Source of the DNA: Apostichopus japonicus
Taxonomy: Eukaryota; Echinodermata; Holothuroidea; Aspidochirotida; Stichopodidae
Direction: 5' to 3'
DNA length: 47,500 bases
Assembly: GCF_037975245.1 (NCBI RefSeq)
Contig: NC_092562.1
Location: 5,753,501-5,801,000 of the forward strand
A program made the translations under genes and the position numbers. How positions within the stretch are numbered: position 1 is the stretch's first letter; each line of letters opens with the position of its first letter. Of this stretch, positions 11,288 through 24,000 are shown piece after piece. The notes under the pieces were generated by a model. That model was given only the letters and a program-made list of their open reading frames with translations. It made no database searches and was not told the origin of the DNA.

Positions 11288-13006
11288 CTGTAATGATAAA
11301 CATCTCATATACATGTGTGATCTTCTCACCCAGAACACAGTCAGACTTTCAGCCTTCAAATACACTTGCCATTTGCTTGTATGTGCTGTACATCCCTCCT
11401 TCTCCCCAAAAGGTGCTTTGAGTTCTGTAAATAAATAGAACCACTAATTTATTCCCCCCCCCCCCAAAAAAAAATGCACCTTCTCTTACCTTCTTAGAAC
11501 ATGATACAGTACATCCTTAGCTCACTCTCACCAAATGACTCACAGTCACCACTCCAGTCAGTTCCTTATTACTGTAGTACAATTAAACCTATCCAGATTA
11601 TATTGGCCATATATATAGAAAAAGTCCAGATATAATTACTGTAGGTTTACTCTCACGTAAGTACTGTAGAACTTTACGCTAAAGTAAATAACTTTAGGCC
11701 TACTCTACACCTAGCGTACAGCTTGTGACAGTTGTATTACAGTAAGTGTTTAGATATCAAACTTACAGCACTTGCTCTGATTCATAGAAAGGGCTACATG
11801 TGTAACTAACACATTGCACAAGAAAAATCATTCGAGGAATTGATATGGTAATGAATAAAATTTTCTATTTCCAACTCTAATTAACTGCTACAGTATAGCC
11901 TACACTGTACATGGCCTTGCCTAGACCTGACCTAGGCTATCAAGTATCAATCTGTCAGTGTCTAAGAACTATGGCCATGGGCTTAAGTTACAGTAATTGC
12001 TCAATACAAAGCAACACAAAGCTCCACTCTGTAGCTGGCTAAACCGTCGTAATAGCTAGCTAACCAACTTACTGTACTGTACCCTTCAGAAATTTCCCTA
12101 ACAGGAAATGGCTCAATTAAATTAAGATTAAGAATGAGAATCATTAAAAAATGATGTTTTTAGTAATATCACAAACAAAGTTTAATTTCAATTAGGTCCC
12201 ATAGTTATAATTTTAACAATTTAATGATAGGTCGTTCTTTCAAGGAATGGCAAAAACTGAACCATCCTAACAACGGCATATATACTTTACATTGAACTCA
12301 GGCCTAGTAGTATTTGGCATGTCTTCTCGTATATTTAACTTACCTACTGTATGCATAAATGAATCAATGGTGTAGCTAGTACAAGAGTATGATACAGTGT
12401 ACTTTCTCTGCATTTTACTAGACACACTACAATTTACTAGACACACTACATTATACATGGATGCTGTAGCCAACCTATTTTTCAGGGTGTTACTTCAAAG
12501 TTGCTGGGTATTCTGCAATTACTACAAACTTGGCCTAGCGGATGCTGATAGAACATTGTTGTAAAATTAACATATTAAATGCCAATAGCCAATCCTACAA
12601 AAAGAAAGTTATTGAAAGTTACACAAACCGTGTTCAATGTCAGGATAGCAAATTTAGATGACCAACTGCAACCAACATTGGCAGCAGATCGCCTAAGTAT
12701 TGGCCTACGTTTGGTACAGTAGGCTATTTCACCTAGCTTAGCCTAGGCCCAAGGCTAGTATTTATAAGTTTGATCCTATCAAGTTACAGATTATAGCTTT
12801 TCTATTCAGTAACCTAACACTTGGTGGTTACTGCAATATGTGTTTTTCTTTTTCACTTCACAACATTGTTGCTATCTTTATATGTGGGTTTGAAACTGTA
12901 CTGCACTGCGTCGTCTGTTGTCTCTCACACAGTTTTAGGCCAGTTTGAATGCAAATTGTGTCACAGTGTGTTTAAACCTGAGCTTGAAGGTAGCGGTCAA
13001 TAGTAG
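11288..13006. other. Spacer upstream of RAD17: probable 5' UTR/promoter region
   Basis: Contains a TTATCATTACAG-like acceptor right before the RAD17 ATG on the minus strand, a C/A homopolymer pair (11454-11474), and unique AT-rich sequence with many TACTGTA and TAGGCCTA words. No ORF stands out. The RAD17 leader exon and transcription start should lie here, but I cannot place them. Confidence 0.4.
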
Positions 13007-13148
13007 ACCTGCTTGAAGGTAGCCGACATTAGTAGCGGACAATAAGAGCAGATAATAAGTAGAAAAGCGGAGAGCGCTATCTATTTCTAGCGGACAATAA
13101 GCAACGGTGAAGGTGCAGTGGTACTCAATAATTGTTTGTACATTAAAT

Positions 13149-13516
13149 CAAGGGCGTAGGAACCGGGGGCTGGGGGGGGGGACGCCAGCCCCCCAGTGAA
13201 AAATATGGAGGGGCGGAAGTATCATTCCGCCCCCCGCTTCGCAAGTCAGAAAACCCCTTTTTCATTTCCAAATGAGAAAAAAAAATCTCATTTCGAGCAC
13301 CAAATTGCATATAAGGCCAGGTGAAAACGCAAAATTATATACAAACTGGAGTGGGTGGGTTGAAGTGTGCTATATTGCACCAAATTGCATCTGAGGCCAC
13401 CTGGAAATTCCAAAAAATTCCAAAGGGGGAGGGGGAACCCCCTCCCCTTACACCCCCTCCCCGGGCCGGCCATCAGACTTCAGCCCCCTACTCAAAAGTA
13501 CCTTCCTACGCCACTG
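13149..13516 (+). mobile_element. hAT-type MITE, copy A
   Basis: 368 bp with ends CAAGGGCGTAGGAACC and (inverse) CAGTGGCGTAGGAAGG. The flanks CATTAAAT and CATTAATA resemble a decayed 8-bp target duplication. It is the same family as 28994-29340 but in the opposite orientation. The shared interior includes CCATCAGACTTCAGCCCCCT and the GCATCTGAGGCCACCTGGAA segment. No ORF. Confidence 0.85.
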
Positions 13517-13524
13517 CATTAATA

Positions 13525-14300
13525 ATAATAATAATAAACAGTTCTTATTAAGCGCCCGTAACAGAAGTCACAGGGCGCTTTACAAATAAAAAGGTCAAAA
13601 AATACATAAAGAATACAAGTCAAACACACAGCTAAAGAAGCATATGACCGAATGATAAAAAGTAAAATGGCACACAAAAGGCAATAACCATGGATAAAAA
13701 GGCACTAACATATATAGACAATGAATTACTGGGTAAAGAGATGAGTTTTCAGTTTTGTTTTAAAATTGTCCACAGAAGATGCAGTCCTGATATGTTGTGG
13801 CAAAATGTTCCATTCTGTATGAGCGGCTTCTACGAATGATCGGCGTCCATAGGCGGTGCGTGGTTATGTTATTAAGTTAAGACAATTCATCCCTTCTGGT
13901 TCTGCATTTTGTAGAACATTGTCAACCTCGATATTCTACGTCTTTCGGCAAGAGGTTTCCAACCTAGATTTTGGAGCATCGTCCCAACACTTGATAAGAG
14001 GTGGTAACGATGGAGAGCAAACCTTGCAGCACGTCTTTGAACCATTTCAATTTTATTGATCAGTTTATTGGTATAAGGGTCCCAAACATGCAGTGATGCT
14101 GTACTCCAGGATTGGCCTCACTAGTGCCTTGTATAGCTTGTTGTTTGACACTGGTATTTTATGATGTTAATATTGCGACGAAGGAAATTGAGGACAGTTT
14201 GTTGCTTTAGAGGTGAGATAATCTACCTGCTCCCAACGTAAATCGTGAGTGATGTGAACTGAAGCTGGACGTGCTTGAGTTCCAAACCATGGAGGGTATA
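13525..14300 (-). pseudogene. LINE reverse-transcriptase C-terminal fragment (CR1/jockey-like), broken
   Basis: Minus-strand translation in shifting frames gives typical non-LTR RT tail motifs: YTLHGLEL, ALVRPILEYS, INKIEMVQRRAARF, MLQNLGWKPLAERRRISRL, then TEWNILPQHIRTASSVDNFK. It ends in a GGGCGCTT-type 3' tail and an (ATT)n microsatellite at 13517-13536. There is a stop after the QNQKG segment and at least two frame changes. The 5' part is missing, as expected for a truncated LINE insertion. Confidence 0.8.
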
Positions 14301-14339
14301 GGCGAAAATCTTATAGAACTCTTAAAATCCAATAATGAG

Positions 14340-14765
14340 ATGTTTATAATTAATCAGTACTTCGTCAGTTCGTCAGTACGTAGAGGCAGTTTGTACACGA
14401 TGTAGTTGAATTTAACGCAATCACAAATATTCTTATTTTTTTCAATCGAAATTTTGGTGAAGATAGAAGTTATGTCATCGATATCAAACATGAATAGAGT
14501 GATAGAGGACACATTGCACTATTACGTGATGTATATCGCACTACCTACCTATCTCTTTAACTAGAGATAATTAATATCAAACATTTCGTTAGTACGTAAC
14601 GGCAGTGGATCTTGTACACGATAGTGGAATTTTAGCAATCACAAATAAAGAAGTTATGTCACCCATATCAAAGAACACTAGTATGATAGAAGAACTCTTC
14701 TCTGTCTCATGATGTGTATCGCACTTCTTAGCTATTCCTATAGGAAAGATCATTAATTATGAATA
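14340..14765. repeat. Two diverged tandem copies inside the fold-back element
   Basis: Segments at about 14340-14578 and 14579-14765 share CGT.AGTACGTA, CTTGTACACGAT/GTTTGTACACGAT, AATCACAAATA, AAGTTATGTCA, GTGATAGA/TATGATAGA and GATGTGTATCGCACT-type words in the same order. Non-coding filler of the element. Confidence 0.6.
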
Positions 14766-15027
14766 TTCCTTTTTTGGGATGAATTGTCTTAAATTTTATG
14801 TACAATTACTGAGTACCACTGCACCTTCACCGTTGCTTTTGTCCGCTAGAAAATAGGCGGCGCTCTTCGCTTTTCTCCTGATTGTCTGCTCTCATTGTCA
14901 GCTCTAAATGTCCGCTACTTATGTCCGCTATCTTCAAGCAGGTAATGATGTTGCGATGCAATGGATCCGGATCATTTTACTGAACATAGCGTGTACAATG
15001 TGTAAAACTGATTTCTCAAGGAACAAA

Positions 15028-18000
15028 ATGGCGCTGCCCTACGAAGTTGTGATTTCAAGTGATTCTACTGGTCAGATGTGGAACTGTTGTATTTGGAATC
15101 CCTTATCAGATACCACATCAATTCATTACAAGGGAAGCGGAAGCAAACTTCGTTCGTTATGCCTTCTTTCAGGACAATACATTATATCGGCAGACAGTAA
15201 TAAACCGTTATTGAACATGTGGGAAGTTCAGCGTAGGGTAAGCATTGGTACTAGTTTGGCGAAAGTTTTTGTACCCATATTGCATGATGCACTCACTCTG
15301 TGAGAGCACCCACGATTATCCCAACCAGGGGGTATATTGCCACGGTCTGCTAATAATATGCTGTCAAAAGAATTCTCAACCTTGTTGGAAGCGTCAGTGA
15401 GAAGAATAAGCCCAGAAATTTATTTTTAACAAGGTCCTGTGACTCCTGCCCAAGCAAGAAAAAAATAGACATGACATGGTGCATTCTGAGTTTTATTTAG
15501 GCGATAAATTAGTTGTAATAAAGGCTAAGCACTTGTGCCTCTACTACTGGTCTCAAGGAAAAAATGACAGAGTACAGATGAATCCATCAATAATTAACCA
15601 ACTATCCTACATGAATTCTAAGATAAACTGAAGTCTTTATTCTAGTATGAAAAGTGTGATCAGTGAATGTGATGATTTTGACACCATATTCAATGTTTTT
15701 TTTATTTCAACATATTCAGGAGCAGCATCAAACTAGAATGGTTTGTTCGGGACATGTTTCATGCTTAGCAGCAAGCCCTGATTCAGCATACTGCATTGGT
15801 GGAATTGAAGAAAAACTTAATATATGGCAGGTACAGTAAATATGTCAAATTATCCTAATTTTTACTTCCCTCTTCTCCCTCATTGCCAGACCCTTGAACT
15901 ACCCAGTTTTAAAGTTGAAATCATCATCATCATCTCCAACTCTAGTATTATTTGCTACAGTACACTTAGTACTGTAGCAGTAGCTCTGTGGTTTAGAAAA
16001 TATTAGAACTTAACATGATAAAGCTACTGTAGATGGAAGCTCATACTGTAACTGTATTGAAATTTGTGGGTGTCAAAGTTCATTTGAGGTTAGTCTGCAA
16101 GCCTTGTAAACATGATAACTGCAAAAATCAATGTTTGGAGAAACTTCATACATGATATATACTGTAGCTCTATACTGTACCTTAAAAAGTACAAGTATTG
16201 TATTGAAATTGGTATAGGTTGATATCATTTGATTTTGAGGTCAATGTAGCTCAAAATCTGAAAACTTTGTAGCATGATACATGTATGCAAAAGTGAAACT
16301 TGCTAAATCTTCAGAATTGGTACCGTCTGCAGAACCCCTTCAGTGAGTTTTGTACATAAACCTTCAAACATTGGTGGAGGCCAAAGGTCACTTGAGGTCA
16401 ATGTAAGTCAAAACATGAAAATGGTTTAATAAGGTACAACAAATGTAATAATTGGTTGAGTTTCATACTTTAATATACTGTAACAAGAATCCCATTGAAA
16501 TAAGTGGAGGTCAAAGGTCATTTGAAATCAACAGACCTCAAAGTACTGAAGGATGTAAACTTTGTAAACACAAATTATACAAAAACTAAAATAGTGAAGA
16601 TTGGTTGTTCCCTATACTACAGTAAGTACAGTATCTGATCCCCCCTCACCCCGGTGAGTATAAGATCCCTAATCAATTTGTGGAGGTTGTAGGCCTCTTG
16701 AGGTTAACATGGATTAGGTCAAATTTTGCAAGCATCTTAAGCACCATAATTGTGCACATTTGCAAAGCTGGGATGTGAACTTCATACCTGTAGTACTTAG
16801 AGGGCCCAAGTAAGTACAAAGATCCTTTCATTTTCTGGAAGGCCAAAGGTCATGTGAGGTAAACATACAGTAAATCATTGCCTGGAAACATTTTCAACAC
16901 ACAAACAATTAAATTTTAAAAACAAGAATGAAGTTGATAGTTGATGTCCCCTTAGTTTGGCATTAGTGCAGGTACCTTGCTGATTTCTTGAAGTCAGCAC
17001 TTGAATATCCATGGTCCAGTGTTTCTGTAAAGTTTTCTTATATATTTGGGAAGTATCACTATAAAGCCAGTGGAGTTAAGGGTTTGTTGCTAGTGTAACT
17101 GCTCTTCTCTGGTCCATGGATTAATGTGTGCATGTAAAGGTAAGAGAATACATTGAATTAGTTTAAATGGCAACAGGAATGTTTTAGTTTTGCAGAGTAT
17201 TTGACCCACTTAAACATTTGGCTTTAGATCTCAACAGGTCATCTTTTGGCAGTTTTATCACGGCACTTTCAGAGAGTAACATGTATATGCTTCACTGATG
17301 ATGGATCATATTTTCTCTCTGGAGGGGAAGACAACCTCATCATGGTTTGGGATCTTGCAAGGTAAGTAAGCACAGTTTAACATCTTGATGTCCAGTGTGC
17401 CTTTGTGAAAGTTGCAGAGATTGATTACACATGTACCCTTAGAACTGTGTTTACTAATATTACCTGGAGGGCTCAACAGTGTTTTGCAATGCTTCCTTAA
17501 TGCTCGTTTATGAAACCCTCATGAATTGTGAAGTAGGCTACTGGAAATTGGGTGGAAAGTTAAATACGATAAGGCCTCCGAAAAACCCTGTCAATCATGT
17601 TTCTTCAGGCAATTACTGGCAAATTAGTGAATATATGTGCATGCAAGAGAAATTGGACATAGTTATATTTACTGACAGAGTAGTGAATGAATGGCAGAAA
17701 CTGCCCTGATAGGATAAAAACACAGTGTTTGAGACTTCAAACTCTGAATCCTTCTTTTAAGTTCTGCGAAGAACGGAAGCCTCAGTCAGTTGAGACACAG
17801 GGCAATTCCTATGAAATACTATAAAAGATGGAAGCCTCAGTCATTAGAATCCAGGTCTGGTGATTTGACTGATTGCTATCAAATATGAAAAAGGATGCAA
17901 GCCACTGTCATAGATATGGATTTGTTGCTTATTAGCATTGATTGATGTGTGTGCAAATTATTTATTTTGATGCCACTAAACTAAAATTTTTTCTGATTTT

Positions 18001-21000
18001 GATATCAGTTTAACATTAGCATTTCTATTAGGAGATACAGTATATAGAACCTTATTCATGGTGTTCCATATTCTTCTAAATTAAAATCACATATTTACAT
18101 TTTTGTTTCCTTTTCCTTTTGTTTTGCTTAAAGATGAAGTCAAACTTCAGTATAAGTTTATTGGTTCAGATGAAAGCATTATAATGGTTGTTGCTTACAG
18201 TATCTTAGATTTGAGTTAAACTGCTGTAGGGCCTGTGACACAAAGCAGTGGTTTGTTGGGCTTAATAATTACTTGCATTTAAGCCACAGGAAGCGAACAT
18301 TTGAGAAAATTGCAAGTTTACTACTGTGAACAGAAGGTCTTTTGAGTTCACTGCAAGCTTTCCAGACAGTTTATACATACAGTAGACGCTTCAAATTATG
18401 ATTCCTAACTGTGTGGTCTGCTTCAGAGTCATATGTAAAGTAGTCTATCTGGATCAAACATCAGACCAGCTATTTTATTATGATAGGATTATTTGATTCC
18501 TTGCTGAAGGCAAAAGGTCACAAAAGGTCAAAATATGTAATTCTTGTAAACCTGATAAATGTAGCAGCAAAGCTTAATAGATGCAGTTCATTAATATGAT
18601 ATGTGGATCCACCTTACTGAGACACAGCACCTATACTGTATTTCCTGTGGAAGTAAATGTTGTTTGAGATTAATAGAGGTCAGAGTCTGAAAACCTAATA
18701 TACATGATAACTCTCAAAATAAATGTGGTATGAAACTTCATACTTACTGTTTATGATTTGAATTAGTGAGTACCAGAACTCTCTCATTATCTGTAAAAGG
18801 CCATTTGCAATCAAAACTCGAATGTGCACTTTAAGTTAAATGTATTTATATATAAAACTTGTTTAGGAATTAGTTTTCCTGTTGTCTTTCTGTTTTATTT
18901 GATACTTCCAGTGTTACTTTGTGGATGGTATATTTTCCTCCCTTAATATCCATGTATGTGTGAGGTACAATATTTTGTTTAAATAATGATAACATTCTTT
19001 GTGTTTGATTTTAGCACTTTACAATGGGAACAATCTCAGGGTCAAGATCCTCTGCACATCTGGTCGCATCATGCTTTACCGATAACAGACTTGCATTGTG
19101 GGAAGGGAGGAATCACTGACAGGGTGGTCTCTGCCTCTCAGGACCAGACATGCAAGGTATAGTACTGTTTGGTAGTAACCATTATACAACACCTACTGTA
19201 ATTATATTCCGGCCATTTGATTGGTCAATTGCTCGTCGATTGCATGCAAAATCCGTTCTATTGCACTCTATGAAATAGAACCATGTGTTATACTTTTTTG
19301 ATAGCACTTTTTTCAATGGTAAGAGAGCAGAGAAACCTGTCTGTTCAAAACAATCTGTTGCATGAGTGAATTTTACATCCAATTATATCCAAATTTGAAG
19401 GTGTTGTATAAAACAAATAATAAATGGTTTCCATTCGTGCAATTGTGCAAATATTTCATTCGTTGAAAGATGGAATTTGTTCCATTCAACTCGGCTGCGC
19501 CTCGTTGAATGGAACATTCCATCTTTCAACTCATGAAATATTTGCACTATTGCACGAATGGAAACCATTTATTATTTGGATATTATCATGGTTTTATAGG
19601 TATTAAGTACAGTAGTCAAATGTCAAACAAACATTCATCCTTCAACAATATCATTCAGATTTATTGCATCTAGTACAATATTACAGTCCCTTAACATTTT
19701 GTCTGTATAGTGAGATAATGTGTGACTAGTAAGTACTACCCCATACAGTTTGCAGTTTATCTTTCCAGCATCCTGAATCTCTGTGAAGGTTTGTCAAACT
19801 TGCTTGTTGGAAGTTAGACAAATGTTAATATATATATTATGCAAGGTTTCATAGCAGATTACTGTCACTAAACTGTTTATTTTGCTGATTGAACCATTGA
19901 TTGACCATTGATTGACCATTGATTGATTGACCATTGATTGACCATTGATTGATTGACCATTGATTGAACCATGATTGACCAGCATCCCTTTGTGTCAGTG
20001 TGGTCCATCATTGTTCTTCTCTATTTGCATAGTTATGGGATATACCATCAGGCCAGATGCTTTGCTCCTTTGTATTTGATACTCCCATCCTCTCTGTCAC
20101 TATGGATGCAGCTCAGCTTAGAATTTTTGCAGGAGGTCTAGATGGAAGTATCTATTCTGTCAACCTCTTTGAAAAGGTATTTATTGCCATTAATTCTCCT
20201 TGTTTCTACTTCCTCATGAATACTCCCTCATATGACCTACTTCCTGCTCATAAGTTCTTCCTCATGAATTATGCATTTATACCCATGGGTCATTTGAGAA
20301 CGTGGTCAATTTTACAATCAATTTGTTTAACATTAACATGACTCATGTGTCAGTGTTTGTTTAGATAAGTACATAAACTTTGCCATGTATCTCAGTAGTT
20401 GCCCTGCCAAGTCTTTTATTTCAGCCTTCTCAATATGGAGAGCATTCATGATTAATAGTCTAAAGGTCACAAGTCTTCAACGTCACAAGTTAAAGCATTT
20501 CATACATACTCGTACTTCCACACACACATACCATCATGATCGGAAGGCTTACAATTTACATAAGAAAAATGTCCTGAAATCTTCTAACATGCTTAGATAA
20601 TGTTGTACTCTTAGCACATCTTTTGTTTGGACCCATTGAGGCATCACCTTGACAACAACGATGGTAACAACAACAATGACAATGAAGATTTTTTTTTTTC
20701 TGTGACACATTCTTTGCAGGTTACTGGTCAACAGAGACTAGTTGAAGATCATGAGAATACGTACAAGGGACACAGGTAACATGGCCAAGTGTTATTGAGA
20801 ATATTTGTGAAGGGAATAAAGGGCAACTCAGGACTGATGAACTTCTCCACAGTTTCTGCCACAAAATGAAACTATACTTCATCTTGATTTCAAAGACCCC
20901 TAAGTTGTGTGTGGTCATGGGTCAGTTATTGCATGGCTGTTCTTCATGAGGTTCCTTCACTTAGATTGGTGAAGAGGATAGGATGTTGCTAATCTTTTGG

Positions 21001-24000
21001 TGATCCTCTGGTGGTTCTCAAGAAGGGTATCTGTGGAGGGGAACTATGCTTGCCAAATTTGCTCATATTATTAGAAACAACAAAATGATGTAATATAATG
21101 AAACTTTCCCATTAGTTTTCCCCACTCTTGCATCCTTCTCCCATGACACTCAACTGCCCATCTTAGGCACCCAACCATTCTCCCATGACACTCAGCTGCC
21201 CACTTAAGGCACCCAAACATTCTCCCATGACACTCATTTGCTCATCTAAGGCACCCAACCAATCTCCCATGACCCTCAACTGCTCATCTAAGGCACCCAA
21301 CCATGATCCCGAGACACTAAGATGCCCATCTAAGGCACCATCTCCCATGACACTCAGCTACCCGTCTAAGGCACCCAACCATTCTCTTGAGACACTCAGC
21401 TGCCATTTAATGCACCCAACCATTATCCCGAGACACTAAGAAGCCCATCTAAGGCACCTTCTCCCATGACACTCAACTGCCCATCTAAGGCACCCAACCA
21501 TTCTCCCATGACACACAGCTGCCCATTTAAGGCACCCAACCATTCTCCTGAGACACTCAGCTGTCCATTTAATGCATCCAACCATTATCCTGAGACACTA
21601 AGATGCCCATCGAAGGCACCTTCTCCCATGACACTCAGCTGCCCATCTAAGGCACCCAACCACTCCCATGACACTCAGCTGCCCATCTAAGGCACCCAAC
21701 CACTCCCATGACACTCAGCTGGGCATCTAAGGCACTCAACTCTTCTCCCGAGACACTAAGATGCCCATCTAAGGCACCGTCTCCCATGACACTCAACTGC
21801 CCATCTAAACCTTCCTCCCCCACCTTACAATGCCAAGTCTGTACCTAACCCATTATTAAGACTATTAATGATTGATTTTTATGCTGCTTCCCATCTCAGC
21901 AAAGCTGTTACATGTTTGTCAACCTCTATGGATGGTTCAATGCTTCTTTCCGGCAGTGAAGATAGCACAGCTAGAATATGGCACATCACCAGCAGGCAGT
22001 GCATCAGAACAGTACTTCATAAAGGTATGCTAAGATACCTTGGAAGCCTCTGCAAAGAAATACCTTTGTCCTTTAAGGGCTTACAGATTTTCTTCGGAAA
22101 CAAAAACATGTTTAGTTTTGTCAAATCTGATAAAAATAAGGTGGGGTGGAAATTGTGCTTGCCAGGACCACTAGATTGAAGGCTGGTAGGCAAGGGTGAA
22201 AATCATGACAAATGGGGACCAAGTGACTCCCATCACTTGCTTAGCAACCCCCTTAGATGCCAAAGAACATATACTAGGATCCATTTCCTAATGCTAAGTA
22301 GCACTCAGCATACAGTAGCAACCACTCTCAAACACAATCTTTCTAATCAAGCAAAAATGAGTAGCAACATGGACTTACTTGTTGTGATGAAATTATAGAA
22401 AATACCAAATGTGCCTGTAGTTATCATAAAGTAACCCCTTGTTCCACTGAATGCCTGTCAAACAAACATGATACCTAGTCCTGGAATTTTCATTGCTAGT
22501 GGCAGGGGCTATTCATAGAACAAGTTTGATATTGCAAAGGTGGCAGTAATGAGTCAAAATGCTAGAGAAAAGAATGACAAGAAGAGTTTGAGTATTAGTC
22601 ATATTCTTAGTATCACACATTGTGTTCAAGTGAGTAATATTAGTGATATTCTTAGTATCCCATATGGTGTACAAGTGACTGCTCTATAATATAAATTGGA
22701 ACATTCTTAGTATCACACATTATGTACCTATGACTGCTCTAAAAGTAATATTAGTAATATTCTTAGCATCACACATTGTGTACCTGTGACTGCTCTATAT
22801 TATATTAGTAATATTAGTAATATTCTTAGCATCACACATTGTGAACCTGTGACTGCTCTTTATTATATTAGTAATATTCTTAGCATCACACATTGTGTAC
22901 CTGTGACTGCTCTATATTATATTAGTAATATTCTTAGCATCACACATTGTGTACCTATGACTGCTCTATAGTATATAAGTAATATTCTTAGCATCACACA
23001 TTGTGTACCTATGACTGCTCTATATTATATTAGTAATATTAGTAATATTCTTAGCATCACACATTGTGTACCTGTGACTGCTCTATATTATATTAGTAAT
23101 ATTCTTAGCATCACACATTGTGTACCTATGACTGCTCTATATTATATTAGTAATATTAATAATATTTTTAGCATCACACATTGTGTACCTGTGCCTCCTC
23201 TATATTAGTAATATTCTTAGCATCACACATTGTGTACCTGTGACTGCTCTATATTATATTAGTAATATTCTTAGCATCACACATTGTGTACCTATGACTG
23301 CTCTATATTTTATTAGTAATATTAGTAATATTCTTAGCATCACACATTGTGTACCTGTGACTGCTCTATATTATATTAGTAATATACTTAGCATCACACA
23401 TTGTGTAACTGTGACTGCTCTATATTATATTAGTAATATACTTAGCATCACACATTGTGTACCTATGTCTGCTCTAGATATTATATTAGTAATATTAGTA
23501 ATATTCTTAGCATCACACATTGTGTACCTGTGACTGCTCTATATTATATTAGTAATATACTTAGCATCACACATTGTGTAACTGTGACTGCTCTACATCT
23601 TGGTCTTCCTAAAACATTTGTTATCCTATTTTCTTGTCTATTGTGTCTGTCATATCTGTTTGATGGTGACTGATGTTGCTCAAGTTTGGGCAGTGTTCAT
23701 ATCTCTACAATTTTTTTTTTTTTAATATACTGCACAGGCACCGTCACTAATGCTATGTTCATAATGATGCCACGCATCTTACAAATTCAAACTGGCAAAC
23801 CAACTCTCCCTGTCAGGCCCTTCCAGCGACATCTCTATGTTCCTTCTACATCAACTGTTTTAACTGAAGCAGTGGAGGATGAAGATGCAGTAAATGGTAC
23901 CCCTGTCAGGTGGCATCACAGTCTCCAGGTAAATATTTAATTTAGCCACTCAGTAACACAGACATACATCTGAGATAAATCACAGAGGTACAGCTGAGAT

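Larger units (their letters stand above)
13007..14943. mobile_element. Fold-back element with about 140-bp terminal inverted repeats
   Basis: The left arm (about 13007-13145, ACCTGCTTGAAGGTAGCCGA...) and right arm (about 14806-14943) are inverted copies at high identity. Shared words include TAGCGGACA, AGCGGAGAGCGC/AGCGAAGAGCGC, AACGGTGAAGGTGCAGTGGT and TACTCA.TAATTGT. The first 30 bp of the left arm is also duplicated just outside (12976-13006). The interior holds a hAT MITE, a LINE 3' fragment and a duplicated 200-240-bp segment. The right end is only 85 bp from the WDR18 start codon. Confidence 0.8.

Noticed and set aside
22786-23673. Several plus-strand frames of repeated [18 protein letters not shown]-type sequence
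   Set aside because: Minisatellite artefact in WDR18 intron 7.
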